Shown here: one piece after another, positions 1 through 11,517 of the stretch
How the letters are laid out: each line of letters opens with the position of its first letter
Numbering within the stretch: the first letter of the stretch is position 1
Source of the DNA: Serendipita indica DSM 11827
Taxonomy: Eukaryota; Basidiomycota; Agaricomycetes; Sebacinales; Serendipitaceae
Length of the DNA: 64,000 nucleotides
Assembly (NCBI GenBank): GCA_910890315.1
Contig: CAJVGD010000011.1
Span: 310,001 to 374,000, forward strand
Direction: 5' to 3'
Notes under the pieces: model-generated
What the model saw: only the letters and a program-made list of their open reading frames with translations
Told to the model about the DNA's origin: nothing
Databases searched by the model: none
Translations under genes and position numbers: made by a program

Positions 1-1458
1 GTGGAATATAGGGCGTATACGTCGTCCCCGGTGTCGCTTGTTGTGTTGGTGCTGGCGCTGGTGGGATCGCGGCTTGTCGGACTGCTGTTGCGGGACTGAT
101 GACAGTCGAACGCGGCGTGGGAGGTGGTGAGAGGGGCATGGACTGCGAAATGCTTGGCGATGAAGGTACGGATCCGATCCCATTCGTTGCATGGGGAACT
201 GTATCTGGATAGTCCTTGATCATGAGAGCTAAGGCGACGGCTCCAGACGGTGCTATGCGGTTATTCCGCAGTGAAATGTGTTGCAATGGCGCAGTGCGGA
301 CGGCATGAGCGAGCGCTTCCAGCGCTGCTGGTCTCAGGTTACAGCCATCCATGCGCAGGGAGACGAGCTGCGGTTTGCCGGTGGATTGAAAGGATAGATC
401 CACCTTTTCCAAGATGGGAGTTGACACGGTAGAAGCGGGTGCTGAAGGGGGAAGAGAAGGAGGTATGCTTCCGAGGGCACTGACAATGTACTCGACTGCG
501 CGTTTGTCTAAAAAGTTTTGTGACACGTCGAGGAATTGGAGCGTGACGGCCTTGGACAAAAAGACGCCAACCAGTCTCCATGAAGTGTTCTTGAGGTTCT
601 TGTTCGACGCGATAGATAGGTAGGATATAGAGTTTGGGATGAGGAGCGAATGCAAAATGGGTTTGAGTGCCTAGAGTTTGGACGTTAGGCCGGCGCGTTG
701 GCCATATAGAACATACAAGGTCATCCAAATCGCATTCCTTGAGAGCGAGTTTCCGCAGCCCCCACTCGATAGTCAGCAGATCAGATAGAGCTGTCGCTGA
801 ATTGACGTCTAGATGCGTGCCAGACAAGTCCAAGGTTCTGGGCATCGCTCCAGCAGCCTGTATATATGTCAATATCACGTATGGAATCATCATAGTTTGC
901 GTGCACCTTGATAGCGTTGACGACACGCAAATCAATCGGCTCCTCCCTGCCGAGACAGCATTCTTTATAAAACTGCTCGACTCTATCCAGTGACCAAAAG
1001 TTGTCTGCATGCGTATTGCCGTTTTGTGCGAGCGAACGGAGCGAGCTGACCGAGTTTCCACGAACGAGACGAGCTCGTCGCGTCCGTTCGCGTTCTTCAA
1101 TCTCTGCCTTTTCCTGATTCAATGAGGGACTCGCGGGTGGGTTTCCGGACCATATTGGATAGGTGGTACTGAGCGAGGGGAGGATAAAGTGAGCTCGTTT
1201 CAGCGGTGTACCTCGAATGCCCTTGCCGCCATCGTCCGTGACCTCGTTTGCGGCTGGAGACTGAGACTGGGTCGGGAGAAATGTCTTGATGGTAGAAAAG
1301 GAGAAGAATTTTGGCTGCGGGGGCGGCGGTTGCTTGAGGATGGAGCGGCCGGGCTTGCGGAATGGAATGGGCGGTGGAGGTGGCAAATTTGAGACTCCTT
1401 GGCCAATAAAGGAACCTCCTGGACTCGATGGACCCGCCTGAGCAGAGCTCGTCGCCAT
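1..1458 (-). CDS. Leucine-rich repeat (RNI-like) protein, PPP1R37-like, partial
   Basis: Three exons are readable on the minus strand: 1458-907, 857-717 and 670 down to the left edge, which stays open, so the C-terminus is missing. The N-terminus is a proline-rich disordered stretch with a basic element (LKRAHF) that resembles a degenerate PP1-docking RVxF motif. From about residue 190 there are ribonuclease-inhibitor-type leucine-rich repeats (LDLSGTHLD, LKECDLDDL, LQFLDVSQNFLD, LRMDGCNLRP, ISLRNNRI). The order, disordered N-terminus with a possible PP1 site followed by RNI repeats, resembles animal PPP1R37, a protein phosphatase 1 regulator. That functional link is inference. I chose Met 1458 rather than 1518 because the upstream codons overlap the divergent ORC5 gene. 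Low-complexity Pro/Ser/Thr sequence begins again near the left edge. Confidence 0.75.
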
Positions 1459-3223
1459 CGAGCGTGGTAGAGTCGCTCTCCAAGTTTGGTTCTCCACGCT
1501 ATCCGGGTTATATGACACTCGAACTCGTCCGCGCTCATCCAGGCAGAGAGACGCTCATCACGAGATTACACACATACTGGGCATCCTCTTCACCACCATT
1601 TGTGCACATTTACGATCCCACAACGCCCCAGGACACAAGCCAGATTATCCAGACACTGCTCTCTCAGTTACAAGAACAATCTTCGGTTGTCCTGGATGCC
1701 ACGGAATGTGTGACACCAAAACTCGTCTTTGATCGAATCCTCAATGGCCTCGCAGAATGGACGCCCGACTGGGATGCAGGATCTACAAACTGGGCATCAA
1801 ATGCGTCTGGAGAGAGATACAACGGCAGTATAGATGCGTTTATTCATGGACTACGCGTCTTACATCGAGAAAAGCAAAAGCCCATGATCATCGTAGTCAC
1901 GCACGCAGAACGCCTCAAGGAAAATATTGCAGGAGTTGTCATCCCATTGAGTCGGTTACGTGACCTTGTGCGTGTCCACTACGCGTCATTCCACAAAGGT
2001 AACACCACTTCAGACCAGCCTTCCAATTTCTGTCGTCTTTCACTCCCGAACGCCCTGGGAGGAAGTCAGACCGGCTATTGGGAGTGCCGTGGTTCCAGAG
2101 ATTCTTCACATTTCAGCCCTCGGTCCAGAAGGTGAAGTGGCTACCTCGGCTCAATATGCCCATCGCTCACCCACAAATCCAGACATAGTTGCAACCCTCC
2201 AACTCCAATTCGAGCAACTCGTAGACGACTCAAGTCCCAATCCGTTTCATTCCATATTCAGAGGTCTATTCAACTCCTATGTCGAAACCATCAGTAACAC
2301 CTCCATGCCATCTACCCAGGATCTAAACGACGTCGGATACATAGCCGCCACCCACTGGCCACTATTCGTCTCGCCACTGATCAACGACTGGGTCTACTTT
2401 AACGAAATTGGAGAAGAGTACGAGATACCGAGCGACGCTTCTGGACGTCTCTATTCCATGTTTCGACAATCCATAGGATCCAGCATTCGCCAACTCCACC
2501 CACGACATGTGGACGCCCTGAGCTGGAACGCCAAGTTGCCCCGAGACCTCTTCCAACTGCGACTCTCCCAGGGTGCTAGGAGTACCGCCTCGGCCCGCAA
2601 AGAAGACGGAAACACGCAGTTTGCCAATCTCGTGCGTCTTCCGACGCTGTCTCGGTACATTTTGGTCGCCTCGTACCTCTGTTCGTTCAACCCGACGCGT
2701 ATGGATGCTCGAATACTGGGCCAGATGAGGGATCCTACAAAAAGATCTCGAAACACCAAGGCTCGAAAACCTCGTCCGGGGACAGCCCTAAAGGTTTGAC
2801 TATTCCTTCTCCTTACACGTGAATAACAATAAAATCTAGATTGGTAGTATGCTTTCCGGGCCTGGGTCGTTTGGACATGACCGGCTTTGGGCGGTCAGTG
2901 GCGCACTACTTGAGGTCTTTGGAAGCAATGAGAACCCTCCCTGGGCCAACTCGTTCACTGCTCCCGGCGCATTTAGTGAAGAAGAGGTCACAAGAGTGCA
3001 TTTTATTTCCCAGGTGAGTGGCATCGTACTCTCAAGCCGACTAGCAACAACTCCCCAGATTGAGATGCTAGTCTCCCGTCGACTTCTTATTCGTTCCAAC
3101 CAACAGGAAAAGATAGAAGTACAAGCAATGTATAGATGCGGTATCACCATGGAGCAGGCATCGGCGGTGAGCGAAAGTCTAAGTATCAAGCTAGGACCAT
3201 TGTTACACGAGGAGACGGTTTAA
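1428..3223 (+). CDS. ORC5: Origin recognition complex subunit 5
   Basis: Four exons: 1428-1967, 2014-2793, 2840-3013 and 3059-3223 (about 552 aa), joined by 45-46 nt GT-AG introns with the frame kept throughout. The N-terminus has the ORC5 signature HPGRETLITRL, followed by VVLDATECVTPKLVFDRIL and a WEEVRP block. The C-terminal winged-helix part shows QIEMLVSRRLLIR and YRCGITMEQA. ORC5 is part of the nuclear complex that marks replication origins. Unusually, the place where the family has a Walker A loop (GxxxxGKT/S) reads YDPTTPQDTS, without the glycine and lysine. The start is uncertain: ATG 1428 overlaps the divergent LRR gene, while ATG 1512 sits just before the conserved region and would leave a short gap between the two starts. 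Confidence 0.88.
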
Positions 3224-3423
3224 TACACTGCATTTTTGCATTGCCTAGTTGGATACTAAGTGAAAATGAGCGATTATCACGACCGCCTAATGGCTGCCGA
3301 GATCCTTGGATCGCGGACAAACGATTCACTCTTGACCCCATCTATCATCTACCTCGCACACAGATTCCCCTCCTGGCTTTCCGACTTTTCCGTGGTACAT
3401 TTCCTCGCGTCTTTGCGCACAAA

Positions 3424-4624
3424 ATGCCGTCTCCAGCCGTCTCCCGACTCGACGCTTCGACCATTGCTGGCTCTGACGGGCCAACAGCCACGGCAAACAT
3501 CGCAACGAGTACAAATCCTAGTGAAAATGCCAATGCAACGGCTACAAACCAGATCCATCAAAATCCTGCCCTCGTTCACAAAGAGTCTGCCGTGGCAAGC
3601 TCTGCCAACGTCATCGAAGGTGCAAAGCAGTTAGCTGCATTTACTGCCGTGGATCAGCATATCTTGCCCCATCACAAAGTGAGCAGCTCTGCGCTTCTCA
3701 ATTCTGTGCACATATTAACTATGCTAGGTCATTGGTATCGGTTCTGGTCGGTGATCAAGACGAGTATTTCACGATACCGATCCGTATTCCAGGATCCACC
3801 GTTCCTTATGTCGTCGAACGAATTGTACAGCAAGGCAAAGAAGCCAACGCAGGCCGAGTCTTCATCCCAACAGGTTCGTTTGTCCTTGCAGCTCGATTTT
3901 CGCTCTCAGCTTTGTCCCAGGATTTCAATCCAAGGAACTCATTGTCAAATCCGGACTCATCCTCGGCGACGTCGACCAATACCCCAATATCGACGTAACA
4001 ATTGACGGTGCGGACGAAGTGGATGCAAATCTGAATTGCATCAAGGGAGGTGGTGCATGCCACTTGCGGGAAAAAGTACTCGCAGAGGCAGCAGAAACGT
4101 TCGTCCCTACGCGCCTCGGTTGGCCCATGGCTCAACTCTATGCAGCTTCATTGTCGTGGCGGATTACCGGAAGAACTCACAGGTGCTCGGGACGAATGTA
4201 AGCTGGATTTGGATCCTCGGCTTCTGTTTCCTGAACATTCACAGTGGAAACAAGGCGTCCCTATTGAAGTTGCACCTTTTGCATACGCCAAGTTGCTACA
4301 AAACGTTCACCGACTCGGTTCGGAAAAGGCAACTCTGCGCATGGCGAAAGCCAAAGCCGGTCCCGTCGTAACAGATAATGGCAACTTTGTGATTGACGCG
4401 CCGTTCGAGGAGAGTCGCTACAAGGATCCGTACGAACTCTTAAAGTCCATCAAGATGCTTACCGGGGTAGTAGAGGTTGGTCTCTTTGTCACATGGCAAA
4501 GGCCGCATACTTTGGAAACCAGGTGAGTACTCCCTCTAAGGCTGTGCTTGACTCAGGTCTTCAGGATGGGAGCGTTACAATCAAACAGGCGGATGGACAG
4601 GAGGAAACCATTCAAGCACATTAA
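3424..4624 (+). CDS. RKI1: Ribose-5-phosphate isomerase, with a one-base frame break
   Basis: This enzyme interconverts ribose-5-phosphate and ribulose-5-phosphate in the cytosolic pentose phosphate pathway. Exons: 3424-3678, 3728-3746 (19 nt), 3793-3873, 3921-4098, 4146-4197, 4245-4522 and 4565-4624. Family motifs are all present: [16 protein letters not shown] for phosphate binding, TGFQSKELI, the catalytic [37 protein letters not shown] and [11 protein letters not shown]. The N-terminus has about 60 extra Ala/Thr/Asn-rich residues. The exons sum to one base short of a multiple of three. The frame changes at about 4482-4488, in a short T run where the family has GLFxxMA, and the next bases and last exon read the expected [15 protein letters not shown] in the shifted frame. 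As written, the protein would end at 4526 and lose its last 30 or so residues. Confidence 0.88.
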
Positions 4625-4727
4625 AGAAGTCAGAAAGAAAATTTATAACAGCTATATGACACAAATATCCAGAGCGAATTAAGCAAGAGGCCCAAAATTG
4701 TATACTATGAATCAGTTGGAGGTACCC

Positions 4728-6228
4728 CTAGGAGAGTGAAAAGCTAGGCAGATGCCTTAGCTCCTCGTCAAATTGGCTGAGATCGACAAATCCACGACCA
4801 AACCCTGCTTTGCGCACGACGAGCGCCTCGACGATAAGCCTTGGCTCCGTAGTATTTGCAGAATCTTTGGCGCTCGTGTCTGGAGTGGACGCCGTCTGCG
4901 GTATAACAGTGTCCTGGCGCTTGAGTGTGACAACAGAAACAGTCATAGCCTGCTCCTCGATCGTCTTGGTGGAATCAAGGTGCTCGATGCCGTCCAACTC
5001 GTCGTCGTCTGCGTCTTGGCTAACAATCTTGTCATAGTCGATCCCTCCTCTCCACCATCCTGGGTTACGAGGGCACCATGGTCGTAGACAGGATCCAACA
5101 GCGCTCTGCGCCGTTCCTCTCGCCGCTTGTCACGTTTGGCGCGCTTGTCCGCCATCCGCTGCGCAATCTGTTCCGGAGTCTTGGGTGCGGCATCGACGGG
5201 TGCTCGTGCTCCTTTTGGTGGCTTGGAGCTCTTGCTGCCTTGTGCCCGAGGGGGCTTGTTGCTCTTCGACTTGGCTGGCCGAGTCGGGTCGAGTTTGATC
5301 CGTGGGGACGATGGGAGCGCACTCTTGAGTTCTCCAAGCTCGAAAACACTCAACTGAGGATCCTCGTCGTCGGCGTCGTGACCGTCTTCAACGGTATTGT
5401 CGAGGTCGAATGGAGTAGGAGAGGGGAGGAAATCCTGGGGTTTGAGAGTACGCTCGCGTATCTTGGAGGTTGTAGAACGCTTGCCACTGTGACCGCGTAG
5501 GAACGAGGGAGTAATGGGCACAGGTGCCGACCGGACTATGACCTCGTTTGGATCATCATCCACAGCTGGTTCCGCAGCGGTTGGAGAATCCGTCGGGTTG
5601 ATGTCTATATCGTCTGCACCATCCATCTCGCTGGTGTCAGTATCTGTCGTGGTCACGTCGGTGCTTGTCGCGCTCAGAGATGTCAACGAGGAGGGTACAC
5701 CGCTCATGTCTTTGGTCCCACCCATTCCGTTGACCGACTCCAAAGCAAGTGAGGTAAACCGTCCACGGACTTCTATCTCCCGGCTGATGAGCACGCTTGC
5801 TCCGAGCTCGCCGGCCATATTTTCCAATGTCTCCAAGGTAGCCTCCATCTCGTCTTTTGTCAATCCTATTAGCTCCCCAGAGTCGGCTACTCCAAGCTTT
5901 TCGTGTAGGTTAGAATGGTAAGACGCAAGGGGCAAGAAACGTGCATTTACCTGGTAGTAGGCTTGGCCATTGCCTTCCATGAGCCTCCAGTTTAACTGAG
6001 TTACAAGTCGATGTAGACGCTCCGGGGAGGGGTTCTTTAGGATCAACTTGTATTCGACATTGCCCTGCCAAATTGGCCTAGATTGAGCGAGCACTTGATG
6101 GAATATCCAATAGTACTGACCTGTTCAATCTCTGGTGCCAACCTGGGGATGCCATCTGACCGTCTCATCTCTATCTCCAATCCCTCCGCCCCCGGGGAAG
6201 GCCCGGAGAACAGGAGAACTTGTCCCAT
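4728..6228 (-). CDS. GTPBP1-like N-terminal module protein without a G domain
   Basis: Exons: 6228-6121, 6064-5951 and 5896-4728. Residues 30-110 match the N-terminal module of GTPBP1/GTPBP2 proteins: GNVEYKLILKNPSPERL, LVTQLNWRLMEGNGQAYYQ, LGVADSGELIGL, then a helix with METLENMA-type spacing. In GTPBP1 this precedes an EF-Tu-like GTPase. Here no P-loop, DxxG or NKxD motif follows. Instead there are some 300 acidic, Ser/Thr/Pro-rich residues with a strongly basic helix (RMADKRAKRDKRREERRR), ending in RLIVEALVVRKAG. The third exon is one base short: the frame changes at a GGG run near 5043-5045 and then continues as acidic coding sequence (DYDKIVSQDADDDELDG). Function unknown; a cytoplasmic RNA- or ribosome-associated role can only be guessed from the family and the basic helix. 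Confidence 0.72.
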
Positions 6229-6885
6229 GGAGAAGGAGCTCGATTAAATGCTTCGAATTTGTCCCTTTGCATCAAATGGATGTTATTTTCCGCGCTGACG
6301 TGTGGTTGGTTATCTTTGGGGGCTGCGCGACGTATGCTGTAATCCGAATTGCGAGTTTTTTTGCAAGAGTTTAGCGTTGTAAGAGCGATATAATGATTGA
6401 GAATGAGAAATATCCAACTCTTTCATATACGAGGGATCATTGCTGGTTGTTCTTCACAGTTTGCGACTTTGAGGCCGGGTCGAGGTTGAGCTGGCTCGGT
6501 CATTTATCGACTCCAACGTTCTGACTCGATTCTACCATACCAGCCAGCAACACAGTTCAAGACCTTATTCACGAATATTCCAAAATTCATCGGAATCAGA
6601 CCGCACTTACCTAGTCACCGCTGGGCACAAAACACCAAAGAGCTCCAGTAAAAGGAGGAAACATATGTTGCGCTCAACGTAACAGTGCTTTCAAACTAAT
6701 ACTAGTAAGTATATAGGATCCTTCGAACCTCGTCCCTTTGAGCTCCACCTTAAACCGGGTCGATCATTGAAAGCATCCGCAACAAGTTTTTCTTCATCGC
6801 AAGAACCGTTCGCGTCGACGTCAAACAGTATATGTACAGGAGTTCTAAAGAAAATACATACATGAACACTGCTGGATAGGAGCTT
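6229..6885. other. Intergenic, no gene seen
   Basis: The upstream region of the GTPBP1-like gene faces the 3' end of an F-box gene. I see short AT-rich stretches but no conserved reading frame and no clear repeat. Confidence 0.5.
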
Positions 6886-8511
6886 TTAGAGTTCGTTAAT
6901 TGTATCGCCCCTGAGATTCGTTTCTGTACCTTGGTAAATAATCGAAAGGCGTTGTAATGGATGGTAAATCGTCTTTCTCCGTTGCAAGAAGCGTGTCGCG
7001 GCATCGAGGTATGTGGCCTCATTTGCGAAAGCGCGCCCCTTTCGTCGGAATTGATCAATCACCAGAACCTTGAGGGCTGGAAGACATACGCTCTTCTTCT
7101 TCGAGTTCTGCGTAGTAGGACAGATAAGCTCGAAAATGTCGGCTGAAACGCGCATCTGGAGGAGATGCAGCTCGACGCAGCGCGTCAACCGGTATAACAC
7201 ACGGCTCAGCAACTTGACATTGACGGAGACGTGGTGTATTTTCAATACCGGGGGGTCCAGATGGACCGCAGTTGTGCCTCTGGATTCAATTTGAGGCCAG
7301 ATTATGTTCATTGCTCGGATAACCGTGTGCTGATTCGCTCCCTCATCTGTAGCATCCAGAACTTCTAGATGTGGTGCGCTGAAATATTGTAGAAAAGGTG
7401 TTTCCGAAAAGGCTCGGCGGCGATAGACAAACTCCTTCAGCCGAGGCAGGTGGATGGTATCGCCAGTATGCATATGGCTAAATATAGGTGGATCAAGATC
7501 CAGATAGGTAATGTTTAGACACGTAATGGGCCATAACTGACCATATCCACACAAGGTGAGACGCCGCAGGTGTGGCATAGTGATGATAGTGGTCGTAGTG
7601 TGCGTTGAGATTCCTGAGCCAATTCGAAGTGAGATCAAGTTCGTAAAGTGGGCAAGATCGCTTGAGTCTAGGGTTTCTGTGGGATGGTCCCAGACTTCGA
7701 GATGGCGCATGAGCCGAGGGGCTTCGACCTGCCTGAGGAGACGAGGAGGAATCCCTATCCTCTGAATTTTTGCACTCTTCTTCAATGCCACCTCGATCAG
7801 ATCTTGGCTTTGAGTGTCCAGATGCTCGAGGCGGCAGAGATCCCACGACTGGAGAATCTGCAAAAGGTTGGTCAGAGAAGTATTATAGATATTATCTTTT
7901 AGCTTAAGGTGGCGGATATGCGCAGATGGTGGCACCAACTCTACGAGCGCCAAAACCTGCGCTTCGTCACTAGGACCACACCTAAACCAAAGCTGCCTTG
8001 GCCTTGATCCGAATTTTACTTCTATATCCAGTGGTGCTGACCCTATACGATTGAGTGCGCATTTCAGTCGCTCCACTGAATTGCATACGACTCCGGGCTG
8101 TTCCTTGTTGGCCAAAATCAAATGAGGAGAGCAAATGATGATATAGTTCCATGTATCCCCGGCCAGTAAAGCAGCCGCTCGCCATACGCGACTGGTCTGC
8201 ATCAGCACCCACACCGACTGTTGGTTGGCGCGCACATGCAGGCAGGCTATCATCGACAGGATCTCAAGAGGTAGTCTCCGAATAGGTGCAAGGCGTGAAT
8301 TGAAGTCGATGATTTGCCGCTTCTTAGCTTCCAGGCCATCTTGAACTGCGGCGAGGCGATCTTTGAGCTCACCGAGCATCATCTCGAGAACACGGCGCTC
8401 AAAATCTGCTTCAGCAAGCTGAGCTGTCGTGCGTAGAATCTCTTCTGCGCTTGGCCGCGCCACGTGAAGAACGGGAGTTCCTGGTGCTTTGGGCTTGCCA
8501 GGCGTCAGCAT
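6886..8511 (-). CDS. F-box protein with N-terminal coiled coil and LRR-like C-terminus
   Basis: Single exon, 541 aa. Residues 15-20 carry the block VLHVARP, which also occurs in the paralog next door. Residues 22-72 form a heptad-like coiled coil. The F-box-like core follows at about 75-120 (IRRLPLEILSMIACLHV, then the Trp-rich end SRVWRAAALLAGDTWN). The remaining 400 residues are leucine-rich, with irregular repeats such as LRHLEVWD, LRRLTLCGYG and LKVLVIDQF. F-box proteins bind SKP1 and present substrates to the SCF ubiquitin ligase; the substrate here is unknown. The closest relative in the window is the gene at 9217-10899, in the same orientation, so this is a tandem pair. No break is seen. 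Confidence 0.85.
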   Translation of the reverse strand: MLTPGKPKAPGTPVLHVARPSAEEILRTTAQLAEADFERRVLEMMLGELKDRLAAVQDGLEAKKRQIIDFNSRLAPIRRLPLEILSMIACLHVRANQQSVWVLMQTSRVWRAAALLAGDTWNYIIICSPHLILANKEQPGVVCNSVERLKCALNRIGSAPLDIEVKFGSRPRQLWFRCGPSDEAQVLALVELVPPSAHIRHLKLKDNIYNTSLTNLLQILQSWDLCRLEHLDTQSQDLIEVALKKSAKIQRIGIPPRLLRQVEAPRLMRHLEVWDHPTETLDSSDLAHFTNLISLRIGSGISTHTTTTIITMPHLRRLTLCGYGQLWPITCLNITYLDLDPPIFSHMHTGDTIHLPRLKEFVYRRRAFSETPFLQYFSAPHLEVLDATDEGANQHTVIRAMNIIWPQIESRGTTAVHLDPPVLKIHHVSVNVKLLSRVLYRLTRCVELHLLQMRVSADIFELICPTTQNSKKKSVCLPALKVLVIDQFRRKGRAFANEATYLDAATRFLQRRKTIYHPLQRLSIIYQGTETNLRGDTINEL

Positions 8512-9216
8512 ACTTTATATGGATTTCTCAACAGCTTACAATCTGATCGTAGAGCTCATTTGGATCACAGAAATCGCCCGATTGACCATCTTTGGATATT
8601 CCATTCTCCTTTCACCTCAAGGTGGCCGAAATAATCCTCTAGACTGCACGGAGTTGGCAGAGAGAGCGAAGAAGCAGTGATTTTATTCGACTTCTCGAGT
8701 TCAATGTCCACACAGGAAGGAAAGGGCGATGGGTAAAGGAGCAACCCTGCTTGTGGCCGTCCGCCGCTTTGGGGCGGCTATTTGCGTTTACATCACCACA
8801 CTATTGGTTGTATTTGCTTTGACACTGAAATTATGGTCATTGATCCTTGAAGCTATACGACATATGTTATATCATGAATTGACTATTGTAACCACGATAC
8901 ATTGGTTGGGAGGGGGCAACTATCCACTTGTCTCGTATACGAGGAATCGGTAGTAATACACCGAGCTGATCTCCTTGATCATGTATTGATGCGAGCCAGT
9001 CAGGCAATAAAATTATCATTCAGAAATTCATGGTTCATTGGGAAAAAGGAGACCGAACTAGTCATACAGAGGGGGAAGTTTATATTCTGCATCAGTCTTC
9101 AGTTACTGAGGTATATTTTGTGACAAATCGAGCCATATCTGCGAGTCTAAAAGAGTTACATACACGTGAACTTCTGTTACGAAGAAATAATGAATAGGAA
9201 GTACGTTTCTTCTTTG
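8512..9216. other. Intergenic between tandem F-box genes
   Basis: Mostly AT-rich. It contains short open frames (for example 8729-8953 with a hydrophobic stretch) that match nothing I know and have no splice partners. I treat it as promoter and terminator sequence. Confidence 0.45.
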
Positions 9217-10899
9217 TTAGGAGCCCACGAGCTGCTTCTTGACATCGCAGTGACTAATTGAAAGTATGTGCAACGGGAGTGACATATCCTTTCTTCGCTG
9301 CAAAAATCTCCGTGCGGCATCCAGATACGTCTCGTCGATCCGCCCGACTTCCCCTCCCGTCGATTTGCGCTGTTTCTTTTGATATAGGTCAATCACTAGC
9401 ACCTTCAGGGATGGAATATAAACATCTCTCTTCTTAGCATTCGGCCTGCTAGGACAAAGCACCTCGAAGAATTCAACTGGGACACGCATCCGGAGCAGAT
9501 GCAGCTCGATACAGCGCGTAAAGGAGTGTAGCACATAGTGAAGTAGCTTGAAGTTGATCGAAACGTGGCGTAGCTTCAATATCGTAGGATCGAGATAAGT
9601 GGCCGGTTGGAGTGATGGAGGCCAAATCAACTCCATCGCACGCATAGTTGTTTGTGGTGACCTGCCCTCATCTGTAGTGTCCAAGACCTCCAAGGCCGGT
9701 GCCTTGAAATACTGTAGAAAAGGCGCTTCCGAAAATGCGTCTCGTCGGTAAAAGAACTCCTTGAGCTGGGGAAGATGGATAATATCACCGGTGTGACTGT
9801 ACCCAATCACCCTTTGTTTCAGATCCAGGCGTCGGAGGTTGAAGCACATAATAGGCCACAGTAGCCGACGAGTCCCTTCCAAGGTCAGATCCTGTAGATG
9901 TGGTACGCTGATCGTAGGTGAGGGTGGATCGTTGTATGGAAAACTGGAGTTGAGGCGAAGCGAGACCAAGTTCGTAAATTTATCGAGACGGCTTAGCTCT
10001 TGAGACCCTGAATGATCCCAAAGGTTGAGGTGACGGACGAGCCGAGGGGCATCGACTTTCGTAAGCATTTGATAAGGAATACCAAGGTCATGAATCCGCG
10101 CCTTTTCCCTAATTGCCCTTTCGATCAGGGTGTGGTTCCATGTGTCGAGCCGCTCTAGGTTGCTGAGATCCCATGACTGAAAGCTCTGCGAGAAGGATTC
10201 TGGAATATTACTGTCCGAAAACCACTTGCGGAGGCGGTCCTTGAGTCTCAATCGGCGAATGCGAACAGATGATGGGACTAATCTGACGAGGTTCAGGACA
10301 TGCTGCTCGTTTCCAGTGAGGCCGTAGACATATCCGCACTTCGGACTCTTGCCTTTAGACTGGAAGGATATCTCTATGTCCAGGGCTTTCGAGCCTATAC
10401 GGTTGAGTGTATATAGGAGTCGTTCCTTTGAACTGCATATGATCCCAGGCTCTTCCCCACCATCCGGTCGTGTATCATCCCAGGTGAAATGAGGGGGACA
10501 GATGACGATGGAGTTCCATGCATCTCCTGCTAGTAAACTAGCTGCACGCCATGCGCGACTTGTCTGCATCAGCACCCAAACCGACTGTCGGTTTGCGTGC
10601 ACGTGTAGACATACTATCATCGAGAGAATTTCAAGGGGGATTCGTCGAATTGGCGCAATGCACGAACTGAGTTCGAAAATTTCTCGCTTCTTAGCATCAA
10701 ACAGACGCTGGATATGAGCGACGTGATTTTGAAGCCGATGGAGTTCCTTTTCAATGATTTGACATTCTTCAGTTGCTCGAGCGAGTTGTAATGTCTTAGT
10801 TCGCACCTCCTGTGCCCCGGGACGTGCAACGTGAAGCACAGGTGCCCTTGATGTCTCGAGCTCGTTGGGCGTTAGAATAACGCACATAACTTTTACCAT
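9217..10899 (-). CDS. F-box protein with N-terminal coiled coil, tandem paralog
   Basis: Single exon, 560 aa. It aligns end to end with the 6886-8511 product: VLHVARP near residue 22, coiled coil at about 30-80, F-box core CIAPIRRIPLEILSMIVCLHV and SRAWRAASLLAGDAWNS. Shared C-terminal blocks include FTRCIELHLLRMRVP and AARRFLQRRKDM. The first Met is 10899, but Met 10884 a few codons in gives an equally good start. Predicted role as above: an SCF substrate adaptor with a leucine-rich recognition region. Both copies are intact and clearly diverged across the LRR part, so the duplication is not very recent. Confidence 0.85.
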   Translation of the reverse strand: MVKVMCVILTPNELETSRAPVLHVARPGAQEVRTKTLQLARATEECQIIEKELHRLQNHVAHIQRLFDAKKREIFELSSCIAPIRRIPLEILSMIVCLHVHANRQSVWVLMQTSRAWRAASLLAGDAWNSIVICPPHFTWDDTRPDGGEEPGIICSSKERLLYTLNRIGSKALDIEISFQSKGKSPKCGYVYGLTGNEQHVLNLVRLVPSSVRIRRLRLKDRLRKWFSDSNIPESFSQSFQSWDLSNLERLDTWNHTLIERAIREKARIHDLGIPYQMLTKVDAPRLVRHLNLWDHSGSQELSRLDKFTNLVSLRLNSSFPYNDPPSPTISVPHLQDLTLEGTRRLLWPIMCFNLRRLDLKQRVIGYSHTGDIIHLPQLKEFFYRRDAFSEAPFLQYFKAPALEVLDTTDEGRSPQTTMRAMELIWPPSLQPATYLDPTILKLRHVSINFKLLHYVLHSFTRCIELHLLRMRVPVEFFEVLCPSRPNAKKRDVYIPSLKVLVIDLYQKKQRKSTGGEVGRIDETYLDAARRFLQRRKDMSLPLHILSISHCDVKKQLVGS

Positions 10900-11517
10900 G
10901 GCTCACAATCGGATCAAAGACTTCATTTCCAGTATCGCCACCTCCTCCTTGACTCCCGTTTGGGCTTTCCATTCTCCTGACGTCGTCTCTAGGGATTCGG
11001 GAATGATCCCAGACTTTGATTGAGTGGTTGTATAGATGAATTCAGAGTGATTTGACGAGTTCCTCAGATTCGCGTCGGACGGCCAAAGTTGGGTATGGGG
11101 CGCGACGACCAAAGAGCTCATACCCCCTGCCACCTTTTATGGGACATCCGAGGACACTAATAGACATCCTAAGCATTATCCGAGTCGTTTATATATACTC
11201 AGGTCATGACTGCGTCACTAGAGGCGGGTTATTTTGAAACCGACAAGGCACAGAAAGTATGCCTTAAATTGACTCTAATTGGGATATATATTGTTTGAAC
11301 GTCTATAATGCATTTTCCGCTGGCGAAGCCCAGTTACGGATGGTAAATGTGAATACAATCGTTGTAAACATTAAATAGTGTATGAACCATGAATGGTCGG
11401 GAGGTTTGCTCTCTGCGCCGACATTGCTGTCACGAGCAAGGGCTATATGAGGTCAAGACGCTTATAGAGTCTGATCGGGTCATAAGTAAACCATCATGAT
11501 GAGAGACATACTCACCA
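10900..11517. other. Intergenic, no gene seen
   Basis: Lies between two minus-strand F-box genes. Short frames only; no repeat or RNA gene recognised. Confidence 0.45.
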
